The translations under genes and the position numbers were made by a program. A DNA stretch of 53,216 bases from contig JANQLZ010000010.1 of the NCBI GenBank assembly GCA_028280325.1, positions 1-53,216 on the forward strand, written 5' to 3'. This DNA is from Bacillota bacterium (GTDB taxonomy: Bacteria; Bacillota; UBA994; PWPR01). Below the pieces are notes generated by a model. It ran no database searches. It was not told where the DNA came from and was given only the letters and a program-made list of their open reading frames with translations. Shown piece by piece: positions 42,477 to 52,092 of the stretch (positions are counted from its first letter, which is position 1; the number at the start of each line of letters is the position of its first letter).

Positions 42477-43664
42477 ATGAATAAAACGTTTCAGAAGCAC
42501 TTTAAGGATACGCTGGCTGAGCTGAAAGAACAGGGGCTGTACAACAGCAATATCCGCAGTCTGGGCAGTCCTCAGGGAGCCTGGCTGAATATTGGAGGCA
42601 AAAAAGTTCTCAATATGTGTTCGAACAATTATCTGGGACTGGCCAATGACGAGCGACTTAAACAAGCTGCCAAAGCAGCCATTGATGAGTTTGGTATTGG
42701 GCCAGGAGCGGTTCGTTCGATAGCTGGTACAATGGATTTACACGGCCAGCTTGAGGATTTGATTGCCAGATTTAAAAAAGCGGAGGCTGTCATTACCCTG
42801 CAGTCCGGCTTTCAGGCCAACACGACAGTTATACCCCTTTTAGCGGGAAAAAATGACACAATCATCAGTGATCAGCTCAATCATGCCAGTATCATTGACG
42901 GAGTACGCCTTTCAGGATGTAAAAATAAAAAAATATATAAGCACAGTGACATGAAGGATTTGGAGCGGTGTCTCCAGGAAGATCGACCAGGGAGAACCTT
43001 GATAATAACTGATGGGGTTTTCAGTATGGATGGTGATATCGCGAATCTGCCCGGTATTGTTGAACTGGCTGAAAAATACGATGCTGCTGTCATGGTAGAT
43101 GATGCCCATGGTGAAGGTGTATTGGGCCGGGGTGGACGTGGAATAGTTGATCATTTCCATTTGCACGGTCGTGTAGATGTAGAAGTGGGAACATTCTCCA
43201 AAGCGATTGGCACAGTTGGAGGCTGTGTTGCCGGTAGCAAAGAGTTGATTGACTACATAAAGCAACGCGGACGTCCGTTTTTATTCAGTTCAGCCACAAC
43301 TCCCCCGGATGTGGCGGCAACAATCAAATCTTTCGAAATTCTGATGGAGAGCGATGAGCTTGTACAGCGACTTTGGAGTAATGGAGAGTTCTTTAAAAAG
43401 AAAATGAAAGAGTTGGGATTTGATACTGGTCATAGTGAAACTCCAATTACACCTATTATGATCGGCTCAGCTGCTGAAGCCAGCAAGATGAGTAAAGATC
43501 TGTTTGAAGAAGGCATTTTTGCGACCTCAATTGGGTTTCCGACAGTGCCTAAAGGGCAGGCCAGGATTAGAGTGATGATCTCTGCAGCCCATTCAATTGA
43601 AGACTTAGTGTTTGCCGTAGAGAAATTTGCTGCTGTAGGGCGCAAGTTGGGATTAATTAAGTAA
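42477..43664 (+). CDS. kbl: Glycine C-acetyltransferase (2-amino-3-ketobutyrate CoA ligase)
   Basis: A PLP-dependent alpha-oxoamine synthase of 395 residues that interconverts glycine + acetyl-CoA with 2-amino-3-ketobutyrate + CoA. Visible: [57 protein letters not shown] and the PLP lysine K242 in [11 protein letters not shown]. 8-amino-7-oxononanoate synthase is the main alternative, but the N-terminus and length fit Kbl. Threonine dehydrogenase (tdh), its usual partner, is not in the window. A TGGAGG site precedes the ATG. Confidence 0.88.
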   Translation: MNKTFQKHFKDTLAELKEQGLYNSNIRSLGSPQGAWLNIGGKKVLNMCSNNYLGLANDERLKQAAKAAIDEFGIGPGAVRSIAGTMDLHGQLEDLIARFKKAEAVITLQSGFQANTTVIPLLAGKNDTIISDQLNHASIIDGVRLSGCKNKKIYKHSDMKDLERCLQEDRPGRTLIITDGVFSMDGDIANLPGIVELAEKYDAAVMVDDAHGEGVLGRGGRGIVDHFHLHGRVDVEVGTFSKAIGTVGGCVAGSKELIDYIKQRGRPFLFSSATTPPDVAATIKSFEILMESDELVQRLWSNGEFFKKKMKELGFDTGHSETPITPIMIGSAAEASKMSKDLFEEGIFATSIGFPTVPKGQARIRVMISAAHSIEDLVFAVEKFAAVGRKLGLIK

Positions 43665-43874
43665 AAAAGGGAAAGATAGGTGTACAACCTGTAAGCCGGC
43701 TGAAGGCTGTTGCTAAAGCCGGCTCTCTGTATTATATTGAGCATATTAATGTACATTACAGCAGCCAGCGGTTCCAGGTGCTGAACAGGGGCATGGCAGC
43801 TGGCTATCTACTTCCAATAATACCGATTCTTGAAGTTACACAATATAAAAAGATTTACTTAAGGTGATAAAGAT

Positions 43875-45161
43875 ATGAGCGTTTTTGACCAAAATCAATT
43901 AAGTAACGGCTGTCTGGTAAATTTGTCAAAAATAAAAAAGTTTAAGACCGTATCGATTAAAGTGTTTATTGTCAGAGATTTGGATGAAAGGGCAACATTA
44001 ACTGCGCTGCTGCCCAAGGTACTGTTACGTGGCACGGCCAACTATCCTACTTCCTTGAAATTTGAGCAGAGTCTTGAAGATAATTATGGGTCTCGTCTTA
44101 GTGCCAGGTCCAGAAAAATTGGTGAGAAACAGCTAATTGAGGTAGCTTTACATATGCCTTGTGCCAAATATCTGACACCTGAAGGCGATAATCAGGTCTA
44201 TCAAAAAGGAATTGCACTGCTCAAAGAACTTCTTTTTAATCCCCTTTTAGTTGACGGGTACTTTAACCCGGAATATGTTGAGCAGGAAAAAGAAGTCCTT
44301 CGACGAGAAATAAGATCAGTCTATAGCGATAAAGAAGAGTGGGCTTTAAAGCGGTGTATCGAAATCAGCTGCCAGGATGAGCCTTATGCAATCCCGGCAT
44401 ATGGCAGATTAGCAGACGTTGACGAGATTACAGCTGAGAATCTTTTTAACTTTTATCAAGAGCTTGTCGAGGCCGCAAATATTCAGATTTATGTCGTCGG
44501 CAATATTGAAAATGATCAAATAGTAAAGATTCTCGAGCAAAATCTGGTGTGGAATGGCCAGGCTAATGGCATTTTTACTTATAATCAGCCGATAATCAAA
44601 TTTCCGGAAAAAATTACTGAGGTTGTGGAAACAGATCGGGTTAATCAAGGTAAACTGGCTATCAGCCTACGCTTCATGAGAGATTTTTGCTCAGAACTGA
44701 TACCTGCTTTTTTGATGTACAATAATATTTTAGGTGGAGGTACCCACAGCAAATTGTTTACCAAGGTAAGAGAGAAACACAGTTTAGCATATTATGTTCA
44801 TTCTCATACTGAACGCAGTAAGCAGATGATCTTTATTGAAGCCGGGATTGACCCCAAGAACTACCAGCAGGCAGTTGCCATTATCAAACAGGAAGTGGCA
44901 GCTATCCAAAGTGGGGATGTCAGTCAGGAAGAGTTTGAGAGAGCCAGAGTATCTCTGATAAACAGTCTCTGGGCCCTGCAGGATTTTTCTGGGGGCAATA
45001 TAGATTATTATCTGGTAGGCCTGCTTTCTGGGTGTTCCTATAGCACAGAGGACATGGAAAAATATCTGAAAGATGTCACAGTTGCGCAAGTAGTGGAGGT
45101 AGCTCAGCAAATAGCAATTGATACCATCTACTTTTTAAGAGCTCCGAAGGAGGGTGCTTAG
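43875..45161 (+). CDS. M16-family peptidase homologue without the zinc motif (YmfF-like)
   Basis: 428 residues with the two-domain M16 fold (start LSNGCLVNLSKIKKFKTVSIKVFIVRD; later ILGGGTHSKLFTKVREKHSLAYYVHSH). The HxxEH zinc-binding motif expected near residue 45 is absent, as in YmfF. It is the structural partner of the catalytic homologue downstream, with which it forms an alternating pair. AGGTGATAAAG precedes the ATG. Confidence 0.87.
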   Translation: MSVFDQNQLSNGCLVNLSKIKKFKTVSIKVFIVRDLDERATLTALLPKVLLRGTANYPTSLKFEQSLEDNYGSRLSARSRKIGEKQLIEVALHMPCAKYLTPEGDNQVYQKGIALLKELLFNPLLVDGYFNPEYVEQEKEVLRREIRSVYSDKEEWALKRCIEISCQDEPYAIPAYGRLADVDEITAENLFNFYQELVEAANIQIYVVGNIENDQIVKILEQNLVWNGQANGIFTYNQPIIKFPEKITEVVETDRVNQGKLAISLRFMRDFCSELIPAFLMYNNILGGGTHSKLFTKVREKHSLAYYVHSHTERSKQMIFIEAGIDPKNYQQAVAIIKQEVAAIQSGDVSQEEFERARVSLINSLWALQDFSGGNIDYYLVGLLSGCSYSTEDMEKYLKDVTVAQVVEVAQQIAIDTIYFLRAPKEGA

Positions 45162-45162
45162 C

Positions 45163-46443
45163 ATGAATTATCAGCTCATAACCACCCATCTTCGTGAAAA
45201 TATTACCAAAGCCACCCTGGACAATGGCCTGCAGATATTTGTCCATCCTAAACCGGGGTATCACAGTAAGTATGCCATCTTTGCCACAAAATATGGCTCC
45301 ATTGATAATGACTTCGTTGATCGTGACGGGCTTCGACACCAGGTTCCCAATGGTATAGCCCACTTTCTGGAGCATAAAATGTTTGAGGAGCCTGAGGGTA
45401 ATGTATTTAACGATTTCTCTTCACTGGGAGTATCAGTAAATGCCTTTACCAACTACAACATGACTGCTTACCTGTTTTCAGGTACTAAAAACTTTTATCC
45501 AGCTCTGAAAAGGCTGATTGATTTCGTTCAATCCCCGCATTTTACGGAAAAGAATGTTCAGAAAGAGCAGGGAATTATTCAGCAGGAAATAAAGATGTAT
45601 GATGACCATGCCGGTTGGGTATTGCAGAGAAATTTGCTTGAATGCCTGTATCGAGAGCACCCGATCAGAATTGATATAGCTGGTACAGTGGATTCAATAG
45701 AAAAGATAACCAAGGACATGCTGTATACCTGCTACAGTACTTTTTATCACCCCTCAAATATGGTGTTATACGTTGTCGGAGATTTAAATCCCCAGCAAGT
45801 CATTGAGGCTGTTAACCAAAACCAACTTAAAAAAAGCTTTAGTCTGCAGCCAGAGATTAAGAGGTTTTATCCAGCTGAAACCAGGGAGGTAAATTGTGCT
45901 TTTAAGGAGGGAAAAATGCCGATTGCCGTGCCCATAATGGCCTTGGGATTAAAGGATGTTCCTCTGAATAGGAGCGGAGACAGTCTCCATCGTCGAGAAA
46001 TAATTTCCAACCTGGTTAATCATTTGGTTCTGGGTAAGAGCTCTATACTTTTCAACAAACTTTACGAGCAGGGGCTTTTAACGGAGCAGTTTAGTATAGG
46101 CTATTCGGGAACGACAAACTATGCTTATACCCTATTGGGTGGTCCCACCCCTAAACCCAATGAACTCTGTAAATACCTGTTAGAGGGTTGGGAAAACGCC
46201 AAGACTCGTGGCATATCAGCAGCAGATCTGGCCAGAGCTAAAAGAACCTTTATCGGATTGTATACTATTAGTTATGATAATTTAAGCATGATCGCCAATA
46301 GATATATATCCTATTATCTTAAAGGAATAGATTTTAATAACTACCCTGAGATCATAAACTCAATAACTATAGACCAGGTTAACTCCAGATTACAGGAAAT
46401 CAACCTGGATAACCGGGCCTTATCAGTGATGCTACCCAGTTAG
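45163..46443 (+). CDS. M16-family zinc peptidase (YmfH-like)
   Basis: 426 residues with an intact inverted zinc motif HFLEH (H67, E70, H71) and downstream acidic residues in KEQGIIQQEIKMYDDH (third ligand E135 or E142). The second half has the M16 C-terminal domain. It degrades small peptides in the cytoplasm. I chose ATG 45163, 8 bases after AAGGAGGG; the in-frame GTG at 45154 lies in that site. It follows the non-catalytic partner by 1 base. Confidence 0.9.
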   Translation: MNYQLITTHLRENITKATLDNGLQIFVHPKPGYHSKYAIFATKYGSIDNDFVDRDGLRHQVPNGIAHFLEHKMFEEPEGNVFNDFSSLGVSVNAFTNYNMTAYLFSGTKNFYPALKRLIDFVQSPHFTEKNVQKEQGIIQQEIKMYDDHAGWVLQRNLLECLYREHPIRIDIAGTVDSIEKITKDMLYTCYSTFYHPSNMVLYVVGDLNPQQVIEAVNQNQLKKSFSLQPEIKRFYPAETREVNCAFKEGKMPIAVPIMALGLKDVPLNRSGDSLHRREIISNLVNHLVLGKSSILFNKLYEQGLLTEQFSIGYSGTTNYAYTLLGGPTPKPNELCKYLLEGWENAKTRGISAADLARAKRTFIGLYTISYDNLSMIANRYISYYLKGIDFNNYPEIINSITIDQVNSRLQEINLDNRALSVMLPS

Positions 46444-46600
46444 CGTTGTTAGACCAGTTGTTGGTAGGCAATAGACAATGGGTTGGCGATTGTATGGCAA
46501 TGGTTTGGCAGTTGTTGGGCAGTTGTTTTTACGATAGCTTGAACAATTGCATGAGCGATTAGTTAAAAGATTGTTTTCTGAGTAGTTGTCTGCCCAGTAT
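46441..46600. repeat. Minisatellite-like block, related to 1350-1430 and 53177-53216
   Basis: The stretch after the M16 stop is a degenerate repeat of units such as GTTGTTGG, GGCAATGG and GGCAGTTGTT spaced 10-12 bp. Two parts match other loci in this window. TTTTACGATAGC(T)TGAACAATTGC (46527-46550) is the reverse complement of the 1408-1430 region. GGCAATGGTTTGGCAGTTGTTG (46496-46517) and the GTTGTTTTT after it match the right end of the window in reverse. No gene is present. Confidence 0.85.
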
Positions 46601-46640
46601 TGGGTATGATTTTATGCAGAGGGCTTTTGTTGAAATAAAA

Positions 46641-46683
46641 AAGGGCTGGGCATTAGCATATCTTTGCTAATGCGGCAGCCCTT
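46641..46683. terminator. Bidirectional terminator between the M16 and M14 genes
   Basis: AAGGGCTG (46641-46648) pairs with CAGCCCTT (46676-46683), and inside it CATTAGCA (46651-46658) pairs with TGCTAATG (46665-46672). A-rich and T-rich flanks on either side let it act for both convergent transcripts. Confidence 0.85.
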
Positions 46684-46694
46684 AATAACTGATC

Positions 46695-48353
46695 TTATTC
46701 AAGTATTATTTCTTTTTCAGTTGTTCCTCCACGTTGGCTTTGAAGTTTTATGTTGAGTGTAGCAGGAAGCCGGACAGCTTTAACCAGAAAACTGCGTTTT
46801 ATGAAGCTCTTAGCAGCATCGCCATATGAAAAATACCTTCTTTTTTGGCCATTCATGTATCCTTCCAGATAGCCCAGCTCAAGGCAGTCTTTTCCCTGCA
46901 ATAATTCAATGTCATTACCGCTGATTGATAGTTTATCCGGAGTTACAGCTCCAACGGTTTTGCCCTTGTTGGTGATGTAGGATGGAAGATAGCCGTGGTT
47001 CTCACACGATACAACAATTTTATAGATATTGTCATTGATGTTCTCGACCTTTACTTCAGCTATCAAACATTCAGGCAGAGCTGCTGCCTGTTTTAAAGCC
47101 CATAAGGCGTTCTTAAAACACTCCTGGTCAAGCAAATGGGGCGGTGGATTTTGGACAGCATACTTAAAGTCCCAGCCCCCGATTTCCACCGAGCCAAGTT
47201 GAGGATGCTGGAATTCCTGCCAGGCTTGAAACCCTCGCCCGCTAAGCTCCATATCATTCCAATTTAGCAGCTTGAGGTTTATTTCTTCAATCTCTTCAAC
47301 TGTTTTAGCATTAGCGATATCTTCTCGTTTTAAGCCTGCTCTTTCCTGACGATTCCAGAGCTCTGTTGTATAACCAATTATACCCTGATGCTCGTAAGCC
47401 CACTCGGTCAGCGTTGAGCGGTTATTTGACTTAACATCGCTGTAACCGTTAACATAGAAACCTTCTCGGGCAATCTCCTGGGTAGCTCTTAGGTCATCAG
47501 TGTCCATTTCTTCGTCGGAATAGGTATAGGGATTGCGATAGTAAAAGCCTCCGGTAGTATGAAAACAGTTTAGAGCTCCAATGTTTTTATGATCGAGGAT
47601 AAAATCAACAATAGCTTTGACCTCTGGTTCCGAGGTGGGATAAGGACCGCCGCTGATATTTTCTTTATCCCAGTTAGAAGGGAAATTTCGATTTAAATCC
47701 AAACCATAGGGAGTTCGATTAATGACAAATGAGTTGTCCTCATATTTATTAATGATTCCTTCCGGATAAATGTGATAAAAAGCGGCTCCCTGTTCACCAG
47801 GCCTTCTGGGCAGCATGATTCGATCATCTTTAGCGGATATCTTCCACTCTCCTCTGGCATCGTCCCGCACTCTCATCAGCAGGATCTGGCCATCTTCATT
47901 GATGTCCTGAGGATGAAGGCCAGCTAAATCACTGTAGTTATCAAACGGATACTGACGGACACTGCTTCTCAAGGTAAAGGGTGTTGTCAGATATTTCTCT
48001 GCTCCATCTGGATTGACCCTCGGTAAAATGTAAAAAGTTTTGGTTTTGAGCAGCCGTTGAACTTCATCTGACTGACGGTTACTGATTAAATAGTCTATCA
48101 CCTTTAAACAAACCATACAGCCGGTAACCTCACCAGCATGGATATTGCCGTCCAGATAAATTGCTGGCTTATCCGAGGCGTTGCCTGAGTTAAAATCTGT
48201 TACAGTTACAGCCCAGATATCTCTTCCTTCAAAGCTTGTGCCAACTGATTTTAGACTGATTAGATCGGGATAAGCCTCTGACACCTGGTTCAAATAGTCG
48301 GTCAGCTCCTGGTATGTATAATAATGATTAAAGCAAATTTCAGCTTTGGTCAA
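46695..48353 (-). CDS. M14-family zinc carboxypeptidase
   Basis: 552 residues. The catalytic domain (about 10-385) has zinc ligands H72 and E75 in NIHAGEVTG, the DLNRNFPSNW segment, third ligand His in NCFHTTGG, and the catalytic Glu in YTTELWNRQ. A C-terminal extension of about 150 residues is mostly beta-strand and may be a binding domain. No signal peptide, so it is predicted cytoplasmic, which is unusual for M14 enzymes and may suit cell-wall peptide recycling. The ATG follows an AGGAG site (minus strand). Confidence 0.88.
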   Translation of the reverse strand: MTKAEICFNHYYTYQELTDYLNQVSEAYPDLISLKSVGTSFEGRDIWAVTVTDFNSGNASDKPAIYLDGNIHAGEVTGCMVCLKVIDYLISNRQSDEVQRLLKTKTFYILPRVNPDGAEKYLTTPFTLRSSVRQYPFDNYSDLAGLHPQDINEDGQILLMRVRDDARGEWKISAKDDRIMLPRRPGEQGAAFYHIYPEGIINKYEDNSFVINRTPYGLDLNRNFPSNWDKENISGGPYPTSEPEVKAIVDFILDHKNIGALNCFHTTGGFYYRNPYTYSDEEMDTDDLRATQEIAREGFYVNGYSDVKSNNRSTLTEWAYEHQGIIGYTTELWNRQERAGLKREDIANAKTVEEIEEINLKLLNWNDMELSGRGFQAWQEFQHPQLGSVEIGGWDFKYAVQNPPPHLLDQECFKNALWALKQAAALPECLIAEVKVENINDNIYKIVVSCENHGYLPSYITNKGKTVGAVTPDKLSISGNDIELLQGKDCLELGYLEGYMNGQKRRYFSYGDAAKSFIKRSFLVKAVRLPATLNIKLQSQRGGTTEKEIILE

Positions 48354-48434
48354 TTAAACCAACTCCTATTTAATTTGATAACTGATATTTCTCGGTCTAA
48401 AGTTACATTCCTGCCTGATTGTTAGTGAAATTCT

Positions 48435-49010
48435 TTAGATTTGGGGGGTATACTCCAACCTTTGGGCAATTTCCATTTGATCTTTCTCACAGAATAATTC
48501 TTTTATGAGCTCCAGAGAGAGATCTATTCCCGATGATATACCAGCTGCAAACCAGTACTTATCATTTTTGATAACCCGTTTGGGGAGGACAGTAATATTT
48601 TTGTAGCTAGCGGCCAGCTCTTCCAGAGCAGTATAATGGGTGGTGGCCGTTAAGCTATCAACCAAACCTGTTTCGGCCAAAATAAAAGCACCTGTGCAAA
48701 CTGAGCAAATATATTTTGCCTGTGGGGCCTGTCGTTTAATAAAATCCAGAATGCTTTTATTGAACATGGCTTGCTTACGGCCTGCTCCTCCTGGCACAAT
48801 CACAATATCATATTGATGCTCACAGCAGAATGTAGCATCAGGAATAAAGTTTAAGCCGTTAAAGGCTCTGACAGGATTAAGAGATTCGGCAACCAGTTTG
48901 ACGGTTACTGCATTAGGATGTAATTTGTTAAGATAAGAGATAGTTTCAAAAGGACCTATAAAATCAAGCTCTTCGACTTTGTTAAAAACAACTATACCAA
49001 CTTCCAGCAT
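48435..49010 (-). CDS. DJ-1/PfpI-family protein (isonitrile hydratase-like)
   Basis: 191 residues, a single flavodoxin-like DJ-1 domain with a nucleophile elbow C105 in CSVCTGAFILAETGL and an N-terminal acidic residue region EELDFIGPFE. The subgroup resembles isonitrile hydratases and the N-terminal half of GlxA regulators; no AraC domain is attached. AAGGTGG precedes the ATG. It lies in the same direction as and 81 bases upstream of the carboxypeptidase. The function is uncertain. Confidence 0.83.
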   Translation of the reverse strand: MLEVGIVVFNKVEELDFIGPFETISYLNKLHPNAVTVKLVAESLNPVRAFNGLNFIPDATFCCEHQYDIVIVPGGAGRKQAMFNKSILDFIKRQAPQAKYICSVCTGAFILAETGLVDSLTATTHYTALEELAASYKNITVLPKRVIKNDKYWFAAGISSGIDLSLELIKELFCEKDQMEIAQRLEYTPQI

Positions 49011-49068
49011 GAAATAAGACCACCTTTCTTAGTTTTTTAGTATAAACAAAATTTTTTAGCTTGGAAAG

Positions 49069-49077
49069 TGCTATAAT
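49069..49077 (+). promoter_or_regulatory. Candidate extended -10 promoter for the ylbF-like gene
   Basis: TGC followed by TATAAT (49072-49077) lies 30 bases before the start; the -35 is weak. Confidence 0.45.
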
Positions 49078-49106
49078 AAAATAGTTAAATTAAGGGGGGA
49101 GCAGCA

Positions 49107-49436
49107 ATGAATATTCACGATAAAGCTTATGAGCTGGCAGCAGCAATAAAGGAAAGCGACGAGTGGAAGGCTATTCAGGAAGCCCAAAAGATTCTTCAAA
49201 AAGATAAAAAGATTGAGGAAATGTATGTTGCACTGCGCACCAAGCAGATGGAGTTGCAGCAGAAGCAGTTAGCCGGTATCGAGGTAAGCGAGGCTGAAAT
49301 AACTGGTTGGCAGAAGCAATTTGAAATTACAATGATGCATACTGATGTGAAAAAATTAATGGAAGCTGAAAACAGGTTATCAGTTATTTTGGAAGATGTT
49401 CAGAAGATACTTTTTGAAGCGATAAGCAGGCAGTAA
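49107..49436 (+). CDS. YlbF/YmcA-family protein
   Basis: 109 residues, all-helical (YELAAAIKESDEWKAIQEAQKILQKDKKIEEMY). Relatives in Bacillus (YlbF, YmcA) act with YaaT as specificity factors for RNase Y and affect sporulation and competence. A GGGGGGAG site precedes the ATG. The ychF gene follows 11 bases after the stop. Confidence 0.82.
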   Translation: MNIHDKAYELAAAIKESDEWKAIQEAQKILQKDKKIEEMYVALRTKQMELQQKQLAGIEVSEAEITGWQKQFEITMMHTDVKKLMEAENRLSVILEDVQKILFEAISRQ

Positions 49437-49447
49437 GGGGGAGATCA

Positions 49448-50539
49448 ATGTTATCGTGTGGTATTGTCGGCTTGCCGATGACGGGTAAAACAACAGTTTA
49501 CAATTTATTAACTAACAGTGGAGCCGAAGTTTCGGCTTTCTTCTCTGGTAAAACAACTACCAATACCGGAGTAGCAGATATCCCAGATAAAAGAGTTGAC
49601 TATTTAGCAGCTGTTTTTCAACCCGAAAAAACAATACACGCTCAGCTTGAAATTGTCGACATTGCCGGTCTGGTAAGAGGATCAAGTACTGGAGCAGGTA
49701 TCGGGAATAGCTTCGTTGAAGATATCAGACATGTTGATGCCCTTATTCATGTAGTAAGAGCTTTTACGGACCAGGATATTGCTCATGCAGATCAAAACAT
49801 TGATCCAATGCGCGATGTTGAGACGATTGATATGGAATTGCTATTAGCTGATTTAGAGTTTGTCGAAAAAAGAATTGAAAGAATTAACAATGCTAAGAAA
49901 AAAACATCTGAACAGCAAGCAGAGTTAATTGTCTTAAAAAAGATTGCTTTAGAGTTAGAAGATGGCAAGCCTTTTTATCAGATTGACTTAACAGCGATGG
50001 AGCAGTCCCACTTGCAAAGCTACACCTTCTTGACGGATAAACCTTTAATCTTAGTGGTCAATATTGATGAAAACCAGTTGATTGATGGCAATTTTAAAGG
50101 GCAAAGTGATTTGCAGAAATTTGCTGCAGACAGAGATATCCCACTGCTTATTCTCTCGGCCAAGATTGAGGCAGAGATAGCAGCTTTAGAGCCGGCAGAT
50201 CAGATGGAGTTCATGAAAGATTATCAGATATCAGAATCTGGTGTGTTCAGACTGGCGAGAACTGTCTATGGTTTGTTGAAGTTAATCAGTTTTTTCACTG
50301 TTGGTAAAGATGAAGTCAGAGCCTGGACGATAAAGAAAGGGCTGACGGCATCGCAGGCAGCAGGAAAGATTCATTCTGATCTGGAGCGTGGTTTTATCAG
50401 GGCCGAGACAGTTGGATATGATGATTTCATTGCCTGTGGCTCAATTGCTAAGGCCAAAGATCAGGGGCTGTGGCGGCTGGAAGGACGCAATTACCCCGTT
50501 CAGGATGGGGATATTATCAGTGTAAGATTTAATGTATAG
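49448..50539 (+). CDS. ychF: Ribosome-binding ATPase/GTPase YchF
   Basis: 363 residues of the Obg-related YchF family. P-loop GLPMTGKTTVYN, G3 DIAGLVRG, and the NIDE variant of the G4 motif (the feature that makes YchF prefer ATP) are present; the C-terminal TGS domain starts near residue 275 (AWTIKKGLTASQAAGKIHSDLERGFIRAE). It associates with ribosomes and with stress responses. GGGGGAGA precedes the ATG. Confidence 0.93.
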   Translation: MLSCGIVGLPMTGKTTVYNLLTNSGAEVSAFFSGKTTTNTGVADIPDKRVDYLAAVFQPEKTIHAQLEIVDIAGLVRGSSTGAGIGNSFVEDIRHVDALIHVVRAFTDQDIAHADQNIDPMRDVETIDMELLLADLEFVEKRIERINNAKKKTSEQQAELIVLKKIALELEDGKPFYQIDLTAMEQSHLQSYTFLTDKPLILVVNIDENQLIDGNFKGQSDLQKFAADRDIPLLILSAKIEAEIAALEPADQMEFMKDYQISESGVFRLARTVYGLLKLISFFTVGKDEVRAWTIKKGLTASQAAGKIHSDLERGFIRAETVGYDDFIACGSIAKAKDQGLWRLEGRNYPVQDGDIISVRFNV

Positions 50540-50550
50540 GAGATAGAAAA

Positions 50551-51276
50551 ATGACTAATAGCATGGTGTTCATTACCGATTGGCTCAAAAAACAGAACGC
50601 TGAAACTCAGACCAATGGCTTTGTTTTTGGTTTAAGCGGGGGAGTTGACTCGGCCGTTGTTGCTGGGCTGAGTAAACTGGCCAGCCCTGATAAAACGCTG
50701 GGGATTATTATGCCCTGCAAATCTGATCCTCAAGATGCTGTTGACGCTCAAGCAGTGGCTGATTTGCTGCAGCTGAAAACCATTATTGTAGATTTAAGTG
50801 AGGATTATAGTTTTTTGTCAGAAAAATTAAGCAGCTCGGTTTCACTTGAACCATCGAAAGTAACCCTGGCCAATATCAAACCGCGGTTAAGAATGATAGT
50901 GTTATATTTTTATGCAAATTTATACAATCTTCTGGTTGTCGGTACAGGTAATAGAGATGAACGTTATGTTGGCTATTTTACTAAATGGGGTGATGGCGGA
51001 GCTGATATTATGCCCATAGCTCATCTGTCAAAAGCTGAGGTCAGAAAAATGGCTCAAGAGTTAAAAATACCTAAGCATATAGTTGAAAAGCCACCATCAG
51101 CGGGATTATGGCTTAATCAAACTGATGAGCAGGAAATGGGTTTTTCTTATCAGGTTTTAGATCAGTATTTAAAGGGAGAGCAGATACCCGACAAAGCCCG
51201 AAAGAGGATAGAGCATCTGCATCGAACCAGCAGGCATAAGCTGTCGCTGCCCCCGATTATTGAAGAGGAGCACTAA
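50551..51276 (+). CDS. nadE: NH3-dependent NAD synthetase
   Basis: 241 residues, the short ammonia-dependent form without a glutaminase domain. The PP-loop SGGVDSA (residues 30-36), LVVGTGNRDERYVGYFTKWGDGGADIMPIAHLSKAEVR and the C-terminal PSAGLW segment are present. It makes NAD from deamido-NAD, ATP and ammonia. AGGAG lies before the ATG, and yebC follows after 2 bases. Confidence 0.94.
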   Translation: MTNSMVFITDWLKKQNAETQTNGFVFGLSGGVDSAVVAGLSKLASPDKTLGIIMPCKSDPQDAVDAQAVADLLQLKTIIVDLSEDYSFLSEKLSSSVSLEPSKVTLANIKPRLRMIVLYFYANLYNLLVVGTGNRDERYVGYFTKWGDGGADIMPIAHLSKAEVRKMAQELKIPKHIVEKPPSAGLWLNQTDEQEMGFSYQVLDQYLKGEQIPDKARKRIEHLHRTSRHKLSLPPIIEEEH

Positions 51277-51278
51277 TT

Positions 51279-52007
51279 ATGGCCGGACATTCCAAGTGGG
51301 CTAACAGAAAGCATCGAAAAGCTCGACAGGATTCCAAGAGAGCAAAGATATTTACGAAGATAAGTAAAGAAATTTATATCGCAGCCAAAGCAGGGGGAGA
51401 AGACACCAATACCAATGTCAGGCTGCGGATGGCTTTAGACCTGGCTCGTGAGAACAATATGCCTAATGATAATATTAAGCGGGCCATTGCCAAAGCTTTA
51501 GGCAATAGCGATAATACAGTTTATGAAGAGTTTGCTTATGAAGGCTACGGCCCGGGTGGGATAGCTATCATGGTTGAGATAGCCACTGACAATCGCAATC
51601 GTACTGCTGCAGATGTCCGGCATTACTTTAGTAAGTATGGTGGCAGCCTGGGACAGAATGGATGTGTAGCGTGGATGTTTAAGCGGCGGGGTGTCATCAG
51701 AATTGATCGTGAGGATTGTCAGCACCATGTTGAATACCTGCTGGAAACCTTGTTGGAAGCGGGCGGCGATGACTTAGTAACCAATGAAGATGAGTATATT
51801 ATTTATACTGCTCCAGAGGACTTAATTTCTGTAAAAGAAAAACTGAAAGATAAAGGTGTTACCGGCGATGAAACTGGGGTAGAGTTTATACCTGACAGTT
51901 ATCAGTCCTGTAGTGTGGAAAACTCTGAAAAACTGATTGCTTTGCTGGAAGCTTTGGAGGATCACGATGATGTTCAACGGGTTTATTATAACGCCAGGTT
52001 TAATTAA
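51279..52007 (+). CDS. yebC: YebC/PmpR-family protein
   Basis: 242 residues starting MAGHSKWANRKHRKARQDSKRAKIFTKI, the invariant YebC opening, with the three-domain layout including EFAYEGYGPGGIAIMVE and TDNRNRTAADVRHYFSK. Long annotated as a transcription regulator, the family is now also linked to relieving ribosome stalls at proline-rich stretches. It lies between nadE and the BofC-like gene, as in many Firmicutes. Confidence 0.94.
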   Translation: MAGHSKWANRKHRKARQDSKRAKIFTKISKEIYIAAKAGGEDTNTNVRLRMALDLARENNMPNDNIKRAIAKALGNSDNTVYEEFAYEGYGPGGIAIMVEIATDNRNRTAADVRHYFSKYGGSLGQNGCVAWMFKRRGVIRIDREDCQHHVEYLLETLLEAGGDDLVTNEDEYIIYTAPEDLISVKEKLKDKGVTGDETGVEFIPDSYQSCSVENSEKLIALLEALEDHDDVQRVYYNARFN

Positions 52008-52092
52008 ACGCCGCTGATAATCGGTAAAATGTATATTACCTAACTAATAGGTCATACTGCTAATAAATTCTTTTGGAAAGGACTTGGGCAGT

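Noticed and set aside
43694..43724. Terminator after kbl
   Set aside because: The two AGCCGGCT copies can pair, but there is no T run after them; not convincing.
43671..43868. Open frame of about 65 codons between kbl and the M16 gene (translation includes SRLKAVAKAGSLYYIEHINV)
   Set aside because: It has no ATG/GTG/TTG start at its 5' end (only an internal ATG giving about 20 residues), no recognised family, and an open run this short is not significant by chance. It also contains two AGCCGGCT repeats that suggest a hairpin.
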